DNA of 64,000 nucleotides. It comes from Oleiagrimonas soli. GTDB lineage: Bacteria; Pseudomonadota; Gammaproteobacteria; Xanthomonadales; Rhodanobacteraceae. The notes beneath the pieces are model-generated. The model had not been told where the DNA came from, searched no databases, and worked only from the letters and a program-made list of their open reading frames with translations. The position numbers were made by a program, and so were the translations under genes. The stretch lies in the NCBI RefSeq assembly GCF_000761445.1, contig NZ_KN196470.1:3008698-3072697 (forward strand), read 5' to 3'. Every line of letters starts with the position of its first letter. Position 1 is the stretch's first letter. Of this stretch, positions 1 to 8,541 are shown in pieces.

Positions 1-5
1 CCAAC

Positions 6-22
6 ACCACGGAATCCGTGGT
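6..22. repeat. Short perfect palindrome at left edge
   Basis: ACCACGGA and TCCGTGGT are perfect 8-bp arms around one central A. It lies beyond the 3' end of rpe. With no loop it looks more like a protein-binding dyad than a hairpin. The gene it could serve lies outside the window, so its role is unknown. Confidence 0.35.
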
Positions 23-41
23 CCCTCGATGCTTGCGATGA

Positions 42-57
42 AACCCTCTCTAGGGTT
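42..57 (-). terminator. Weak stem-loop downstream of rpe
   Basis: AACCCT and AGGGTT form perfect 6-bp arms around CTCT, about 30 bp past the rpe stop codon. On the minus strand the stem is followed only by a short TTTC run. It is at best a weak intrinsic terminator or an mRNA 3' stabiliser. Confidence 0.3.
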
Positions 58-88
58 CGCATCCGCTCACCCGAGCCACACCGAAAAG

Positions 89-757
89 TCAGCCGATCGC
101 GCGGCGCATCGCGTCGATTTCAGCCTTGTAATCGGTCGCACCGAAGATGGCCGAGCCGGCGACGAAGGTGTCCGCGCCGGCCGCCGCGATGTCGCCGATG
201 TTGTCGGCCTTCACGCCGCCGTCGATCTCCAGGCGGATGGCGCGGCCGCTGGCATCGATGCGCTCGCGCGCCTGACGCAGCTTGTCCAGCGCCGCGGGAA
301 TGAATTTCTGCCCGCCGAAGCCCGGATTGACCGACATGATGAGCACCAGGTCGACCTTGTCCATGACGTAGTCGAGGTAGCTCAGCGGCGTGGCCGGATT
401 GAACACCAGACCGGCCTGGCAGCCGCACTCGCGGATCAGGCCCAGGGTGCGGTCGACGTGCTCGACGGCCTCCGGATGGAAGCTGATCAGGGTCGCGCCG
501 GCCTCGGCGAAGTCGGGCACGATGCGGTCCACCGGCTTGACCATCAGGTGCACGTCGATGGGCGCGGTGATGCCGTACGTGCGCAGCGCCTTGAGCACCA
601 TCGGCCCCATCGTCAGATTGGGCACGTAGTGGTTGTCCATGACGTCGAAGTGCACCCAGTCGCCGCCGGCCTCCAGCACGGCGCGGGTGTCCTCGCCCAG
701 CCGCGCGAAGTCGGCCGAGAGAATGGACGGAGCGATGACGGGAGTTTGCCTGGCCAT
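89..757 (-). CDS. rpe: Ribulose-phosphate 3-epimerase
   Basis: Interconverts D-ribulose 5-phosphate and D-xylulose 5-phosphate in the cytoplasmic pentose phosphate pathway. The 222-residue protein has the usual family length and a TIM-barrel pattern. It opens with [14 protein letters not shown] (residues 8-21). [12 protein letters not shown] follows, giving metal ligands H36 and D38. IDVHLMVKP lies near residue 70 and LEIDGGVK near 178, holding the second catalytic Asp. The Met at 757 is chosen because the family normally begins a few residues before [10 protein letters not shown]; the open frame extends further upstream but without family similarity. The Shine-Dalgarno sequence is weak. It is probably independent of djlA, about 80 bp upstream on the same strand. 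Confidence 0.96.
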   Translation of the reverse strand: MARQTPVIAPSILSADFARLGEDTRAVLEAGGDWVHFDVMDNHYVPNLTMGPMVLKALRTYGITAPIDVHLMVKPVDRIVPDFAEAGATLISFHPEAVEHVDRTLGLIRECGCQAGLVFNPATPLSYLDYVMDKVDLVLIMSVNPGFGGQKFIPAALDKLRQARERIDASGRAIRLEIDGGVKADNIGDIAAAGADTFVAGSAIFGATDYKAEIDAMRRAIG

Positions 758-836
758 GATGGAATCCGGTCGTTGAAGGGACGAGGAGCGGCCTGTCTGC
801 ACGCAGGCCGTTGTAGCACGAGCGGCCCGCGCGGAC

Positions 837-1631
837 TTACTTGAAGCCGCGCTCGGCCTTGATGCGTTCGTAGGCGGCATTGATCTCGCTGGCGCGATCT
901 TCGGCGCGCTTGCGCAGATCCTCGGGCAGGTCGCCGAGGCGGTCCGGGTGATGTTCGGAGATCAGCTTGCGGTAGGCGCGCTTGATGGCGCGGTCGTCCG
1001 TATCGCGCTGGACACCGAGAATCGCGTGCGGATCGGGACCGGACGGTTCGCGTCGCGGCGGCGTGTATCCGCCGCCCGCGCCCGCGCCGCCCCAGCCGCG
1101 TCCGCCGCCGCCCGGCGGCGTCCAGGCGTAGCCCTTCATCGCCATCACCGCCATCAGCTCCATCTCGCTGATGCGCAGAGCCGCAGCGAGCCGGCGCAGC
1201 AGCTGCATCTTGCCCTCGCTGGCGCCTTCGGCCAGCACCGTCTCGACCACCACGTCGAGGATGGTGATGGCGTGGTCGCGGCGACCGCCGGTCCAGGCGC
1301 GCAGCTGCGCCAGCGCCGCGTCGAGGTCGAAGTCCGATTGCTTGCCGAGGTTGAAGCTGGCCACAGCGTGACGGCGCTGTTCCTGGTTCAGACCCATGCG
1401 CGTCATCAGGCGCTCGGCAACCGCGATCTCCTTCTCGCTGACGCGGCCGTCGGCCTTGGCCACCGCGCCGAGCAGCGCGAACAGCGGCTGCACCACCTGA
1501 TCGAACGAGGTGCGCGGCCGCGCGGCGCGCTGCGAGGACGTCAGCAACCAGCCGATCACGCCGCCGAGCAGCGCCCCCATGAAGTTGTGCAGCACCAGGT
1601 ATCCGATGACCGCGCCGATGATCGCGCCCAT
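837..1631 (-). CDS. djlA: DjlA-type membrane-anchored DnaJ co-chaperone
   Basis: An inner-membrane J-domain protein that stimulates DnaK. The 264-residue protein begins with a Gly-rich transmembrane segment (about residues 1-30, several GxxxG spacings) like that used for DjlA dimerisation. A TerB-like helical domain follows (about 50-170), then a Gly/Pro-rich linker ([13 protein letters not shown]). The C-terminal J domain carries the essential HPD tripeptide at 228-230. E. coli DjlA has 271 residues and the same layout. The start codon overlaps the stop of the cytochrome gene upstream (TAATG), which implies translational coupling. Confidence 0.92.
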   Translation of the reverse strand: MGAIIGAVIGYLVLHNFMGALLGGVIGWLLTSSQRAARPRTSFDQVVQPLFALLGAVAKADGRVSEKEIAVAERLMTRMGLNQEQRRHAVASFNLGKQSDFDLDAALAQLRAWTGGRRDHAITILDVVVETVLAEGASEGKMQLLRRLAAALRISEMELMAVMAMKGYAWTPPGGGGRGWGGAGAGGGYTPPRREPSGPDPHAILGVQRDTDDRAIKRAYRKLISEHHPDRLGDLPEDLRKRAEDRASEINAAYERIKAERGFK

Positions 1632-1957
1632 TACGGCGACGCCTCCGTCTGCGGCGACGCCGGCGGCTGCGCAGCGAACCATGTCGCCAGCGCCTTCAGC
1701 TGCGCCTCGCTGAGCGGACCAAGCGCCGCGCGCATGACCGCCACGTCGCGGCGACCGTCGCGGTACTGGTGCATCGCGTCCAGCAGGTAGTCGACGCGCT
1801 GCGCCGCCAGATTCGGTGCACCGGGCACCACCGCGATGCCGTGCTCGCCGTGGCAGGCCGCGCACATGCCGAGCTGCGGCGGAGGCGTTGCAGCGCCAGC
1901 CTGCGCCGCGACGGGTGCGGCCAGCAGCAGTGCCGCCCACAGGGGAAAAGCCTTCAT
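1631..1957 (-). CDS. Small periplasmic class I cytochrome c
   Basis: A 108-residue exported electron carrier. Residues 1-20 are a signal peptide with a hydrophobic core ending near AAQA. One haem-attachment motif, CAACH, lies at 32-36, and M75 is a plausible distal ligand. Length and motif order resemble small c553/c4-half cytochromes that hand electrons to terminal oxidases. The gene overlaps djlA by one base, which is unusual company for a cytochrome. The electron partner cannot be told from the neighbourhood. Confidence 0.85.
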   Translation of the reverse strand: MKAFPLWAALLLAAPVAAQAGAATPPPQLGMCAACHGEHGIAVVPGAPNLAAQRVDYLLDAMHQYRDGRRDVAVMRAALGPLSEAQLKALATWFAAQPPASPQTEASP

Positions 1958-2029
1958 CGCCGTTCCGAAGCCGTGTCAAAGACCCTCATTCTACCAGCCC
2001 GACGCCGCGCGTTCGCCGCCGCGCGCCGC

Positions 2030-2035
2030 TACAAT
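2030..2035 (+). promoter_or_regulatory. Probable -10 element of purC
   Basis: TACAAT matches the sigma-70 -10 consensus at five of six positions. It ends 29 bp before the GTG chosen as the purC start. It would place the transcription start near 2042, downstream of the alternative ATG at 2038, and so supports the later start. No convincing -35 box was seen. Confidence 0.5.
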
Positions 2036-2064
2036 GAGTGTCCGTTCCCCAGGAATGTCTCGCC

Positions 2065-2961
2065 GTGCCCACCTGCCTCATGCAATCGGACCTGCTGGGT
2101 CTGCAACCGACCTACCGCGGCAAGGTCCGCGATGTCTACGAACTGTCGGACGAGCGCCTGCTGATCGTCGCCAGCGACCGCCTGTCCGCGTTCGACGTGA
2201 TCCTGCCCGACCCGATCCCGGGCAAGGGCGAGATGCTGACGCAGATCTCCAATTTCTGGTTCGACAAGACCGCACACCTGATGCCCAACCACCTCACCGG
2301 CACGCCGGTCGCCGAGGTGCTGCCGGAAGGCACCGACGTCGCCCTGTACGAAAAGCGCGCCGTGGTGACCAAGAAACTGACGCCGGTGCCGGTCGAGGCC
2401 ATCGCCCGCGGCTACCTGATCGGCTCGGGCTGGAAGGACTACCAGGCCACCGGCCAGCTCTGCGGCATCGACCTGCCGACCGGCCTGCGCCAGGCCGAGC
2501 AGCTGGCCGAACCGATCTTCACGCCTTCGACCAAGGCCGCGGCCGGCGACCACGACGAGAACATCGGCTTCGACCAGATGGTCGCCAAGATCGGCGGCGA
2601 ACTGGCGGAGAAGGTGCGCGAGGCGACCCTGGCGATCTACCGCTTCGCCGCCTCGCACGCGGCCGAGCGCGGCATCCTCATCGCCGACACCAAGCTGGAG
2701 TTCGGCACCGACGCCGACGGCACGCTGTACGTGATGGACGAGATGCTCACGCCCGACTCCTCGCGCTTCTGGCCAGCCGACGAGTACAAGGTCGGCACCA
2801 GCCCGCCGAGCTTCGACAAGCAGTTCGTGCGCGATCACCTGGAGACGCTGGACTGGAACAAGAAGGCACCCGGCCCGTCGCTGCCGACCCGCATCATCGA
2901 AGGCACCGCCGCGCGCTACGCCGAGGCGCTCAAGCGCCTGGCCGGCATCGTGCTGGACTGA
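2065..2961 (+). CDS. purC: SAICAR synthetase (phosphoribosylaminoimidazole-succinocarboxamide synthase)
   Basis: ATP-dependent ligase that joins CAIR and aspartate in purine biosynthesis. The frame shows family signatures: [11 protein letters not shown] near the N-terminus, [36 protein letters not shown], and [10 protein letters not shown] plus [12 protein letters not shown] in the C-terminal half. The GTG at 2065 is preferred over the in-frame ATG at 2038. An AGGAA lies about 10 bp before the GTG, the ATG has no ribosome binding site, and the -10 box at 2030-2035 would leave the ATG untranscribed. The product is then 298 residues, which fits the single-domain bacterial long form. Confidence 0.95.
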   Translation: MPTCLMQSDLLGLQPTYRGKVRDVYELSDERLLIVASDRLSAFDVILPDPIPGKGEMLTQISNFWFDKTAHLMPNHLTGTPVAEVLPEGTDVALYEKRAVVTKKLTPVPVEAIARGYLIGSGWKDYQATGQLCGIDLPTGLRQAEQLAEPIFTPSTKAAAGDHDENIGFDQMVAKIGGELAEKVREATLAIYRFAASHAAERGILIADTKLEFGTDADGTLYVMDEMLTPDSSRFWPADEYKVGTSPPSFDKQFVRDHLETLDWNKKAPGPSLPTRIIEGTAARYAEALKRLAGIVLD

Positions 2962-3010
2962 GCCGCGACGAACGTGGACCGGGCACAACACGCCGATCAC
3001 GACGCCATCC

Positions 3011-3091
3011 CGTCATCCCGGCGAAAGCCGGGACCTAGTGTCTCTATTCGCGCCGCGAAGTCGCTGGGTCCAGGCTTTCGCCGGGATGACG
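3011..3091. repeat. REP-like inverted repeat after purC
   Basis: Two 28-bp arms (3011-3038 and 3064-3091) match at 26 positions when one is inverted, and flank a 25-bp spacer. The left arm begins CGTCATCCCGGCGAAAGCC. This core resembles the dispersed intergenic palindromes common in proteobacteria, including Xanthomonas. It could terminate or protect the purC transcript. No second copy was noticed in this window. Confidence 0.8.
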
Positions 3092-3202
3092 ACCGTACGG
3101 TTGTACCGCTGCTCGAATTCGGCTGGTTTTACCGCACGACAATTTTAATCCGCGCATGAACGCGCGCGAGCAAGAAACGGACCGACGCGAGGGTCAGGCC
3201 TT

Positions 3203-3649
3203 ATGAAGCATGCTCCAGCCGGATACGAGTGTCCGTTCTGCGGCATCGCCGAGACGCTTCCATCGCCTGCTCCAGCGTCCGCCGTTGTCTTGGTGGATGC
3301 CAACGTGTTCGCTTTGGTCCCGACGCACCACTACGCCGGAATCAAAGGCAACTGCCTCGTGGTGCCCCGGCGCCATTACGAGAACGTATGGGACATCCCG
3401 GACAACCTCGGCAACGACTTCTTCCGTGCCACGCGTCGCCTGGCGGATGCCATGCGGCATGCCTTCGGGTGTGAGGGCATCTCCACTCGCCAACACAACG
3501 GGCCTGCCGGCAATCAAGATGTGTGGCACTACCATCTTCATGTATTTCCTCGCTACGCAAGTGACGACTTGTATGCGGGACCGAAGGCGCCCTACACGAA
3601 CGAGGAGCGCATCGAGTGGGCAGCCGCTCTCCGGGCTGCTTTGAGCTGA
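3203..3649 (+). CDS. HIT-family nucleotide-binding hydrolase
   Basis: A 148-residue histidine-triad protein, of a family that hydrolyses nucleoside phosphoramidates or dinucleotides. The triad reads HYHLH at 109-113, with H111 the likely nucleophile. An N-terminal ECPFCG (C10, C13) suggests half of a zinc site. GNCLVVPRRHYENVWD and QHNGPAGNQDVWH are typical strands before the triad. No strong ribosome binding site is visible, though GAGGGTCAGG lies just upstream. Codon third positions are less GC-rich than in neighbouring genes, and the gene follows a REP-like element, so it may be a recent arrival. The substrate is unknown. Confidence 0.85.
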   Translation: MKHAPAGYECPFCGIAETLPSPAPASAVVLVDANVFALVPTHHYAGIKGNCLVVPRRHYENVWDIPDNLGNDFFRATRRLADAMRHAFGCEGISTRQHNGPAGNQDVWHYHLHVFPRYASDDLYAGPKAPYTNEERIEWAAALRAALS

Positions 3650-3761
3650 AAGATCAGCGTTCTTTGCTTGCGGGCCGGACGGCCTGAATGCACCATACGA
3701 ACCGGACCATTCATCCAGGCAGACACGCGGCGCGTGCCGCTTCACTCAGGCGATACACACC

Positions 3762-4226
3762 ATGCGCGACGCACAGCAGTGGTTCGACGCCTACAGTCAG
3801 GACCACCAGAACGCCACCAACCGCGCCATTCACTGGGTCTGCGTGCCGGTGATCCTGTGGTGCGTGATCGCCGCGCTGTGGTTGATTCCGGTGCCGCCGA
3901 TGCTGGGCCGTCAGGGGCTGTGGGCGGTCGGCATCATGTTCCTGTCGTTCCTGTTCTACTACCGCACCTCGCGCGCCATCGGCCTGGGCATGGCGGTGGT
4001 GTTCGCGGTATTCGGGCTGATCGCGCACTTCGTCTACCTACAACTGGGCACGGTCCGACTGGCGTGGCTGGCCGGCATCCTGTTCGTGCTGGCGTGGATC
4101 GGCCAGTTCGTCGGCCACAAGATCGAGGGCCACAAGCCGTCGTTCCTGACCGACCTGACCTACCTGCTGATCGGCCCCGCCTGGCTGCTGGGCAAGCTGA
4201 TGCGCCGCGTCGGCCTGCGGTACTGA
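3762..4226 (+). CDS. DUF962/Mpo1-like membrane protein
   Basis: A 154-residue integral membrane protein with about four hydrophobic segments (roughly 25-43, 53-68, 73-93 and 99-118). It carries histidines typical of the DUF962 family: the N-terminal QDHQNATNRAIHW (H15, H24) and GHKIEGHKPS (H119, H124). Yeast Mpo1 of this family is an Fe(II)-dependent dioxygenase in alpha-oxidation of 2-hydroxy fatty acids. A lipid-oxidising role is therefore plausible here but inferred. The gene is followed 45 bp later by another membrane-protein gene that seems to have its own promoter. Confidence 0.8.
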   Translation: MRDAQQWFDAYSQDHQNATNRAIHWVCVPVILWCVIAALWLIPVPPMLGRQGLWAVGIMFLSFLFYYRTSRAIGLGMAVVFAVFGLIAHFVYLQLGTVRLAWLAGILFVLAWIGQFVGHKIEGHKPSFLTDLTYLLIGPAWLLGKLMRRVGLRY

Positions 4227-4270
4227 CGCCGGCTGCGGCACAATAGCGGCTTTCCGCACCGGTCAACGCC

Positions 4271-4684
4271 ATGAGTTCACTACTGGCGATCAGCTCCTCG
4301 CTGGTCTACCTGATCCTCGCCGACAGCGTGGTCGCGCTGCTGCTGGCCCTGATCTGCTGGGGTCTGCTGCGCTGGAACACGCGCTGCCCGGTGCCGTTCA
4401 ACCGCGTGTATCTGGCCTGCCTGCTGTGGGCGCTGGCCGCCAGCGCGGTGACCCTCGGCCTGATCTCGCTGGGCGGCAAGCAGGCGGTCGGACCCGGCCA
4501 CCAACTACTGGCCTCGGGCTGGATCCGCGTCGCCGTGCTGCTCGACATGCTGCTGGGCGTGGCGCTGCTGTGGCGACTGGTGCCGCGCGGCGACGGCCAC
4601 CGCATCACGCTCGGCAACGCCTGCCTGTGCGTGGGCGTCATCGCCGTGCTGGCGCTGATCCCGTTGGCCGGCTTCTCGCGCTGA
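4271..4684 (+). CDS. Hypothetical four-helix membrane protein
   Basis: I do not recognise this 137-residue protein. It contains four strongly hydrophobic segments (about 8-32, 44-66, 84-103, 113-134) joined by short polar loops, and has no signal peptide or catalytic motif. A CACAAT element at 4239-4244 sits 27 bp before the start and resembles the -10 boxes found at the same distance from purC and dinB. It probably has its own promoter. Confidence 0.7.
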   Translation: MSSLLAISSSLVYLILADSVVALLLALICWGLLRWNTRCPVPFNRVYLACLLWALAASAVTLGLISLGGKQAVGPGHQLLASGWIRVAVLLDMLLGVALLWRLVPRGDGHRITLGNACLCVGVIAVLALIPLAGFSR

Positions 4685-4783
4685 GCGCCGTTCGGTCGCG
4701 AACGCACGTCACGCGCTTGCTGGATCGACACGCAACCCGATGTCGGCGCGGGTCGTGCGCGACCCTCGAACCGGCGTCGCGTC

Positions 4784-5593
4784 TTACGGGCGAAAATCGC
4801 GCGGCTTCACGCCGAGCTGGCGCTCCAGTTCGCGATTGTCGGCAATCAGATTCTCGTCCAGCCGCGCGATCGCGCCGCGCACGCGCGGACTGAGCAACGC
4901 AGCCAGCCGCAACGCCAAGCGTGGCACCGGCAGCGGCAGCGTCCAGCGCGGCAGACCGGCGCGCACGCGCGCGAACATCTGCCGGGCGCTGAGGCGCTCG
5001 CCACCACCGGCTTCCAGCACGCGGTCCGGTGCGTGCTCCATATGCAGGGCCGCGAACACGGCGGCGGCCAGATCCTGCGCGTGCACCGGCTGACGCAGGC
5101 CGCGCCCGGCAGGCAGCGGAAACACCCGCCAACGCATCGCGCGTTTTGCCAGCGGCGTCAGGCTGCGGTCGCGACCGTCGCCGTAGATCAGCGTGGCGCG
5201 CAGGATCGCCCAGTGCAGGCCGCGTCGTTCGCAGGTCGCGGCCAGCCTCGCCTCGGCGTCGCGTAGCCGCGCAGCCAGCGCGCGCTCGGCGGTCAGCGGC
5301 GCTTCGCGCTTGCTTTCGGCGCTCATCGACGACATCGCCACGATGCGCGGCGTTCCGATCAGGGACGCCTGCTCCAGCCAGGCGACGAAATGATCCAGCG
5401 GGCCCACGCACACCACCGCATCGACGGCGGGCAAGGCCGGCACGTCGTCCGGCAGCGCGCCCTGCACCCATTCGCCCGATGCATCGTCGCGAGGCCGACG
5501 GCTGACCGCCACGAACGCATCGCCCGCTTCGCGCAGCCGCGGAAGCAGGAATCGGCCGATGGACCCGCTGGCACCGAAGACCACCACATGCAT
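4784..5593 (-). CDS. NAD(P)-binding epimerase/dehydratase-like (atypical SDR) protein
   Basis: A 269-residue Rossmann-fold protein. The N-terminal strand-turn-helix HVVVFGASGSIGRFLLPRL has the GxSGxIG nucleotide motif of extended or atypical SDRs. Later segments (SSMSAESKREAPLTAERALAA, LRATLIYGDGRD) match the family layout. The usual YxxxK pair is not evident, so it may be a complex-I-assembly-type or regulatory SDR. The Met at 5593 is chosen because AAAGGA lies about ten bases before it; upstream Met codons lack a site. It is divergent from the ABM-domain gene. Substrate unknown. Confidence 0.75.
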   Translation of the reverse strand: MHVVVFGASGSIGRFLLPRLREAGDAFVAVSRRPRDDASGEWVQGALPDDVPALPAVDAVVCVGPLDHFVAWLEQASLIGTPRIVAMSSMSAESKREAPLTAERALAARLRDAEARLAATCERRGLHWAILRATLIYGDGRDRSLTPLAKRAMRWRVFPLPAGRGLRQPVHAQDLAAAVFAALHMEHAPDRVLEAGGGERLSARQMFARVRAGLPRWTLPLPVPRLALRLAALLSPRVRGAIARLDENLIADNRELERQLGVKPRDFRP

Positions 5594-5734
5594 GCAGATA
5601 AAATCCTTTGAAATCAATTCACTGATTGCGAACACCGCGCCGCGCGACCCACCGCGCGCGGAAACGGGAAGTTAACCCGTGGCGCCGCCCGCGGATGATA
5701 GGCTGCATCTTCGAACCGCCGCCGGGAGAGTTCC

Positions 5735-6043
5735 ATGATCGCCCGAATCTGGCGCGGGATCACGTCGCGCGATCTGGCCGACGAGTATCTCGCCCACCTG
5801 CAGGAACAGGCCGTACCGCGCCTCGAAGGTGCGAAAGGCCTGTTGCACTCCTACATCCTCCAGCGCGAGCAGGGGGACAAGAGCGAATTCCAGGTCATCA
5901 CGCTGTGGGATTCGCACGAGTCCATGCAGGCCTGGGTCGGCGGCGATCCGGAGCGCGCCGTGTACCTGGACGAGGAGGACCGCTTCCTGCTCGACATGGA
6001 ACCGCTGGTGCGCCTGTACGACACCCACGAGATTATTCCCTGA
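5735..6043 (+). CDS. Antibiotic-biosynthesis-monooxygenase (ABM) domain protein
   Basis: A 102-residue dimeric alpha-beta-barrel type protein. It begins MIARIWRGITSRD, as many ABM proteins do, and contains KGLLHSYILQRE, EFQVITLWDSHESMQAWVG and a C-terminal strand with VRLYDTHEI. A GGGAGAG ribosome binding site lies 5 bp before the ATG. Members act as small cofactorless oxygenases, haem-degrading enzymes or unknown-function proteins. The second aromatic/Asn pattern of haem monooxygenases is not obvious here, so the substrate cannot be named. Confidence 0.75.
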   Translation: MIARIWRGITSRDLADEYLAHLQEQAVPRLEGAKGLLHSYILQREQGDKSEFQVITLWDSHESMQAWVGGDPERAVYLDEEDRFLLDMEPLVRLYDTHEIIP

Positions 6044-6066
6044 CCCTTCGTCGCCGCCCGTGAGAC

Positions 6067-7437
6067 ATGCGCGCGGCACCCTGCCCGCCCATGACTCTGC
6101 GCAGCCTCTTCGTCGACTTCAACAGCTACTTCGCCTCGGTCGAGCAACACGACGACGAAGCGCTGCGCGGCCGTCCGGTGGCGGTGGCGCCGGTGGCCGC
6201 CGAAACCACCTGCTGCATCGCCGCCAGCTACGAGGCCAAGGCCTTCGGCGTGAAGACCGGCACGCAGGTGCGCGAGGCGCGCCGCCTGTGTCCGGACATC
6301 GTCGTCGTGCAGGCGCGGCCCGAGCGCTACGTGCACTGGCACCACCGGCTGATGCAAGCCATCGACCGCGCCATTCCCGTCGGCGTGCCCAGCTCCATCG
6401 ACGAGGTCGCCTGCGAACTGGTCGGCCGGCAGCGCCAGCGCGACGTCGCCGAGCAGATCGCGCAGCAGGTCAAGGCCGAGATCGCCGCCATCGCGCCCGG
6501 CGGCGCGATCCGCTGCTCGATCGGCATCGCGCCCAATCCGTGGCTGGCCAAGACTGCCTCGGACATGCGCAAACCCGACGGCCTGACCGTGATCGAGCAG
6601 AGCGACCTGCCGCATGCCCTGCACGCCCTGGAACTGCGCGACCTGTGCGGCATCGGCCCGTCCATGCATCGCCGTCTGCTCGAACACGGCATCCACAGCG
6701 TCGCCGATCTGACCGCCGCGCCGCCGCACCTGCTGCGCCACGCCTGGGGCGGCATCGAGGGCGAACGCATGTGGGGGCTGCTGCACGGCCAGTGGCTGCC
6801 GCCGACCAAGACCACGCGCAGCTCGATCGGTCACTCGCACGTGCTGAACCCGGAACTGCGCTCGGCCGAAGGCGCGCGCGCGGTGCTGGCCAAGCTGCTG
6901 GCCAAGGCCGCCATGCGGCTGCGCCGCGACGATCTGCTGAGCGGCGCGCTGGCGGTGCACATCCGCTTCGTCGGCCACGACGAACGCTGGGGCGCGGACC
7001 TGGGCTTCGACCCCACCGACGACACCCGCGCCCTGCTGCATCTGATGAACCGCATGCTCGACGGTCCGCGCCGCCATCGTCGCGCCCTGCCCGGCCCGCC
7101 GCGCGCGATGCCGCTGTCGGTCAGCGTGACCCTGCACAAGCTGGTCGCGCGCACGCAGAGCAGCGGCTCGCTGTTCGCGCCGCTGGAATCGATGCGCAAG
7201 CTGGACGCCGTGGTCGACCGCATCAACGCCAAGTACGGCCTCAACAAGGTCTACTTCGGCAGCATGCAGACTGCGCTCGAACACGACGCCGCGCCGATGC
7301 GCATTCCCTTCAGCCACATCCCCGAGGCGGCCGAGCAGGATGCCGAACAGCATCCGCTGTGGCTGAAGTCGATGAACCAGGCCAAGGTGCTGGCCGAAGG
7401 CGAGCACCGCCACCGCGAACGCGAACGACGGGGCTGA
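6067..7437 (+). CDS. Y-family DNA polymerase (ImpB/MucB/SamB-like)
   Basis: A 456-residue translesion polymerase relative. The catalytic motifs are VDFNSYFASVEQ (D17, then N19 as in UmuC) and SSIDEVACEL, giving D112 and E113. F22 lies at the steric-gate position. AASYEAKAFGVKTG, CSIGIAPNPWLAKTASD and a helix-hairpin-helix-like LCGIGPSMHRRLLEHGI follow in the normal order. It differs from DinB in motif details and has no visible clamp-binding QxxLF at the C-terminus. The start at 6067 is uncertain; Met at 6091 is also possible and neither has a strong ribosome binding site. A true DinB lies 1.1 kb downstream on the same strand. Confidence 0.85.
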   Translation: MRAAPCPPMTLRSLFVDFNSYFASVEQHDDEALRGRPVAVAPVAAETTCCIAASYEAKAFGVKTGTQVREARRLCPDIVVVQARPERYVHWHHRLMQAIDRAIPVGVPSSIDEVACELVGRQRQRDVAEQIAQQVKAEIAAIAPGGAIRCSIGIAPNPWLAKTASDMRKPDGLTVIEQSDLPHALHALELRDLCGIGPSMHRRLLEHGIHSVADLTAAPPHLLRHAWGGIEGERMWGLLHGQWLPPTKTTRSSIGHSHVLNPELRSAEGARAVLAKLLAKAAMRLRRDDLLSGALAVHIRFVGHDERWGADLGFDPTDDTRALLHLMNRMLDGPRRHRRALPGPPRAMPLSVSVTLHKLVARTQSSGSLFAPLESMRKLDAVVDRINAKYGLNKVYFGSMQTALEHDAAPMRIPFSHIPEAAEQDAEQHPLWLKSMNQAKVLAEGEHRHRERERRG

Positions 7438-7444
7438 TCCGCGC

Positions 7445-8206
7445 TCAGGACTTGTGCGGCAGCGCGGCGGGGGCGTCCTTGACCACCTGCATCGACACCG
7501 GCTTGTGATAGCTCGCCGAGAGGATGCACACATACGCCGCCAGCGGCGGTAGCCCGACCTCGGCGCGGCGCGCATCGACGTGCGCCAGATCCTCGGTCGG
7601 CTGCAGCATCATCACGCCGTGCGTACGCTTGTCGCTGATGAATTGCGTGCCGTAGCGCTGCGGCTTGCCCTGCTCGCGCAGCACCCGGTCGGTCAGCAGG
7701 GCGAAGTCCTGACCCGACACATCGCCCGCGGCGCGCAGCTTCGCCAGCTGCGGGAGCACGCTCGCCTGCAGCGCCGGATCGCGCGTGGCGTGCTGCACCA
7801 GGATGAACGCGGCCTGCACGCCATCTTTGCCGACCATCGCGGGCGTCGGAAATCCGTGTGCGGCAAGCATTTTGCGCAACTGCACCAGATGGTCCGCATC
7901 GACCTGCTGCATGCGCTTGGCCAACGGGCCGTCCATCGCCAGACCGGCAGCAATCCAGGCGTTGCGTGCATCCTGATCGGCCTTGAACATCGCCAGCAGA
8001 CGCTTGCGAAGAATCGGGTCCGTCGGCGTCGCCGTGTCCGCGACATGCGCCTTTTCCGGCGGCTTGTGGTGCGCCTGTTCCCACGCGGCGAACGCCGGAC
8101 ACGCCGCTTCCAGCGACGTATCGCCACCGCCGCCATCGGCCATCGCGGACATCGAGACCACCAGTGCGGCCAACCAGCAGACGACCGGTATCCATGTGCT
8201 CTTCAT
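7445..8206 (-). CDS. Exported DUF6624 protein
   Basis: A 253-residue protein with an N-terminal signal sequence (hydrophobic 8-20, cleavage likely after AMA at 23). The C-terminal half matches DUF6624: WxGKDGVQAAF-type strand, ILVQHATRDPALQ, LTDRVLREQGKPQRYGTQF and VDARRAEVGLPPLAAY. Its function is not known. A TATAAC -10 element on the minus strand at 8240-8245 sits about 35 bp before the start codon. It converges with the upstream Y-family polymerase, leaving only 7 bp between them. Confidence 0.78.
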   Translation of the reverse strand: MKSTWIPVVCWLAALVVSMSAMADGGGGDTSLEAACPAFAAWEQAHHKPPEKAHVADTATPTDPILRKRLLAMFKADQDARNAWIAAGLAMDGPLAKRMQQVDADHLVQLRKMLAAHGFPTPAMVGKDGVQAAFILVQHATRDPALQASVLPQLAKLRAAGDVSGQDFALLTDRVLREQGKPQRYGTQFISDKRTHGVMMLQPTEDLAHVDARRAEVGLPPLAAYVCILSASYHKPVSMQVVKDAPAALPHKS

Positions 8207-8483
8207 CGGTACGCACTCCAGCGTTGCGGAACCCGGACGTTATAGCAGGAGCGACCGGCGCTGCGTCGGAAAGGGCACCCGCATCGACGCTGCTGTCGGG
8301 TGCGGAACCGCTGCAAGCGTGCTGTCGCGCGATGAACCGGCTTCCTGCACGCCCATGGCGGCGCGAACTGCGCGCACATGCATGAAAGCGTCCTGCCGAC
8401 CCATCTGACCCGAATCGGATGCGCGCATACCGGAGGTTTCGCACGCCCCTCGTTCGGCTCGCCCCGTGTCCTCGCGGCAAAGC

Positions 8484-8514
8484 TTGCCGCCACGTACCAT
8501 GCGCTGCGTACAAT
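8484..8514 (+). promoter_or_regulatory. Probable dinB promoter
   Basis: TTGCCG (8484-8489) and TACAAT (8509-8514) are separated by 19 bp, and the -10 box ends 27 bp before the dinB ATG. No LexA-type CTGT-N8-ACAG operator was seen in the 335-bp gap between 8207 and 8541. The rest of that gap shows only the minus-strand -10 box of the DUF6624 gene. Confidence 0.5.
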
Positions 8515-8541
8515 CGAACGTCCCCGAACCTCGCCTCGCTC

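Noticed and set aside
2038..2064. ATG at 2038 as purC start
   Set aside because: No ribosome binding site, and it lies before the transcription start predicted from the -10 box at 2030-2035.
5851..7575. 574-residue minus-strand frame over the Y-family polymerase
   Set aside because: Antisense shadow; the plus-strand frame has all catalytic polymerase motifs.
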